Source: Chromobotia macracanthus
Lineage: Eukaryota; Chordata; Actinopteri; Cypriniformes; Botiidae
Assembly: GCA_036877525.1 (NCBI GenBank)
Contig: JAZGTH010000068.1
Coordinates: forward strand, 5,634,501 to 5,698,500
Length of the DNA stretch: 64,000 nucleotides
Direction of reading: 5' to 3'
Positions 62,997 through 64,000 of the stretch are shown piece by piece; position 1 is the stretch's first letter, and every line of letters starts with the position of its first letter. The notes beneath the pieces were generated by a model. The model saw only the letters and a program-made list of their open reading frames with translations. It searched no databases and was not told the origin of the DNA. Both the position numbers and the translations under genes were made by a program.

Positions 62997-63814
62997 CTGC
63001 AACAGCAAAAAAAAAATTACACAAAAACAATAGTGGAAGTTTAAACAAATAATGAAAGTTTGAAACAAATTGCTCATTACCTTCCAATAAATTGTTTTGA
63101 TGGTCCAAGCACATATCAATCCTTTCTTCATCATCAGACATTTGTAGGTCATACACTTCTAAAATAACAATAGAAAACCAGTTACTACCAGGTTAGACTT
63201 TCTTATTTACATGTAAAGATGTCAATGATTACCTGTAGTCTCTTTTGGAAATCCAGCATAGTGTCTGTGTGTGAGCTGATTAGAGACTCTGTGTCTCACA
63301 AAGCACGAGTAGGATGTCCATTCACGTGAGGCCACAGATATAAATGACATTGCACTCTGGATCCCATTGTGTCCTTGGAATAAGTTATAGACTGCCGGAC
63401 CGGATTCTGTGCTTCCGCTAGAAATCCAGGCAATTTCCATCTCTCCTTGATGAATGTCATGAACCACACACATGAGGATGGTCCAGCCGCTGTGATCCGT
63501 GTTAAGGTGAATTGGAGATAAAGTAGCATAAGGGACAGCACCTGTTCCTGCTTCAGAGATGAGAAGATTGAGAGTAGATAAATAATACTGCACCATTAGA
63601 ATGTAGAATGCATATTAATGCATAATTATCTATATTCAAATATATAAAAACAACAACAAAAGCAACCCAGTCAGTGCATATTTAAATGTAATTTAAACAA
63701 ATTCTCATAATTTGATCTGTGTGATTGTTCTAAATGCTGGGAATTGTGCTAGCTTCCCTTTAAACTCCACAACTTACTTGTAAAAAGCAGGATGATAGGG
63801 AGGGTGACAATCAT
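62887..63814 (-). CDS. ptcra: ptcra-like: candidate pre-T-cell receptor alpha chain (four exons, about 179 aa)
   Basis: Coding sequence on the minus strand is 63814-63778, 63547-63233 (or from 63550), 63158-63081 and 62996-62887; all junctions are GT/AG, phase 1 and in frame. Predicted parts: leader (1-12), one C1-type Ig domain (about 15-111) with Cys39, Trp53 and the YSC motif at Cys94, an acidic connecting peptide with a single Cys134 suited to a disulfide with TCR beta, and a transmembrane helix (about 150-173) reading RILLLKITIFNVLMT, with Arg158 and Lys163 spaced five apart as in TCR alpha and pTalpha for CD3 pairing. The Ig stretch IAWISSGSTESGPAVY resembles the equivalent part of human pTalpha. 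A leader joined directly to a constant-type domain, with no V or J, argues for pTalpha rather than TCR alpha. The cytoplasmic tail is very short. Alternatives are a TCR alpha constant-like or novel receptor gene. No inactivating change is seen. Confidence 0.75.
63081..63158 (-). CDS. ptcra: ptcra-like exon 3 (connecting peptide)
   Basis: This is a 78-nt exon between ATTTTAG and GTAATG. It encodes VYDLQMSDDEERIDMCLDHQ followed by NNLLE. It is strongly acidic with one cysteine, the position where TCR alpha and pTalpha carry the interchain cysteine. The introns on either side are only 74 and 84 bp. A small connecting-peptide exon is also found in mammalian PTCRA. Confidence 0.72.
63233..63547 (-). 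CDS. ptcra: ptcra-like exon 2 (immunoglobulin C1-type domain)
   Basis: The acceptor is a tandem GAAGCAG: the exon may start at 63550 or 63547, adding or dropping one residue. It encodes one Ig fold: strand B Cys39, strand C Trp53 (13 residues between them), and strand F YSC with Cys94. The spacing of 55 between the cysteines fits a C-set domain. The exon ends ACAG with GTAATC as donor (GT at 63232-63231), phase 1. Confidence 0.78.
63778..63814 (-). CDS. ptcra: ptcra-like exon 1 (leader)
   Basis: ATG at 63814-63812 opens MIVTLPIILLFT, a short hydrophobic leader. The donor is A-GTAAGT with GT at 63777-63776, phase 1. Upstream sequence on this strand (63815-64000) has no in-frame competing start that I can support. 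The leader is short but continues into small residues that would suit signal peptidase. Confidence 0.7.
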
Positions 63815-64000
63815 GCTGATGCTGCCTTTAGCTCTGTGAGTGGAGCAGTGAAAAGGAAGATCAAGTTTTAGTCATGTGATTTCACACCCGCCACAGAATC
63901 TTTCCAACCTGGTGTGAGTCTCAGAGGAGCCGAGTGAGAACACACGATCAAATGAGAACACAGAGACTTCAGCTGTTACACACACTGTGTCTGATATTCA
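63815..64000 (-). promoter_or_regulatory. upstream region of the ptcra-like gene
   Basis: No TATA box is clear. A CAGCTG E-box lies at 63970-63975. E-box factors (E2A, HEB) control mammalian PTCRA, so this is compatible, but one E-box in 186 bp carries little weight. The window ends here. Confidence 0.25.

Noticed and set aside
62887..63814. Interpretation as a TCR alpha constant region
   Set aside because: The Ig exon has its own leader exon immediately upstream and a complete C1-type Trp. No J segments are seen within the few hundred bases available. Not fully excluded, because the window ends about 190 bp upstream.

Overview
The window looks like nuclear DNA of a ray-finned fish, most likely a cyprinid (carp, goldfish or zebrafish relative). 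It is AT-rich and mostly non-coding, and its coding exons are bounded by GT/AG splice sites. It carries short transposon relics that I recognise as typical of cyprinid genomes: TTAA-ended MITEs, a hAT-like MITE, a tRNA-derived SINE, and TTGCTAGGG and AACGTT repeats. I see no bacterial-style operons. Most open reading frames are chance frames.

Layout. Positions 1 to about 52,480 form a gene desert with no exon I can support. It holds degraded mobile elements, microsatellites, a 39-bp minisatellite (about 2.5 kb), a potential G-quadruplex (31.9 kb), a 2.1-kb array of about 72 copies of a 29-bp unit (43.55-45.65 kb), and several blocks that look by eye like conserved regulatory DNA. A CpG-rich block (about 52.48-53.28 kb) is the promoter and first exon of rgmb (repulsive guidance molecule B, plus strand). 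Its coding exons are 52993-53089, 57456-57982 and 58993-59667 (432 aa), followed by a 3' UTR of about 2.5 kb ending near 62.15 kb. That UTR contains a MITE with near-perfect inverted repeats.

Convergent to rgmb, on the minus strand at 63814-62887, is a compact gene in at least four exons: a leader, one C1-type immunoglobulin domain, a short connecting peptide with one cysteine, and a transmembrane segment with the Arg/Lys pattern of T-cell receptor alpha chains. This exon order, with no variable domain, is that of the pre-T-cell receptor alpha chain (pTalpha, PTCRA). I consider it a candidate teleost ptcra and the most interesting item here.

The two genes are not obviously linked in function. 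RGMb is a GPI-anchored BMP co-receptor and neogenin ligand. pTalpha pairs with TCR beta and signals through CD3 at the beta-selection checkpoint in the thymus. All identifications rest on reading the sequence and on remembered family features; no searches were run.
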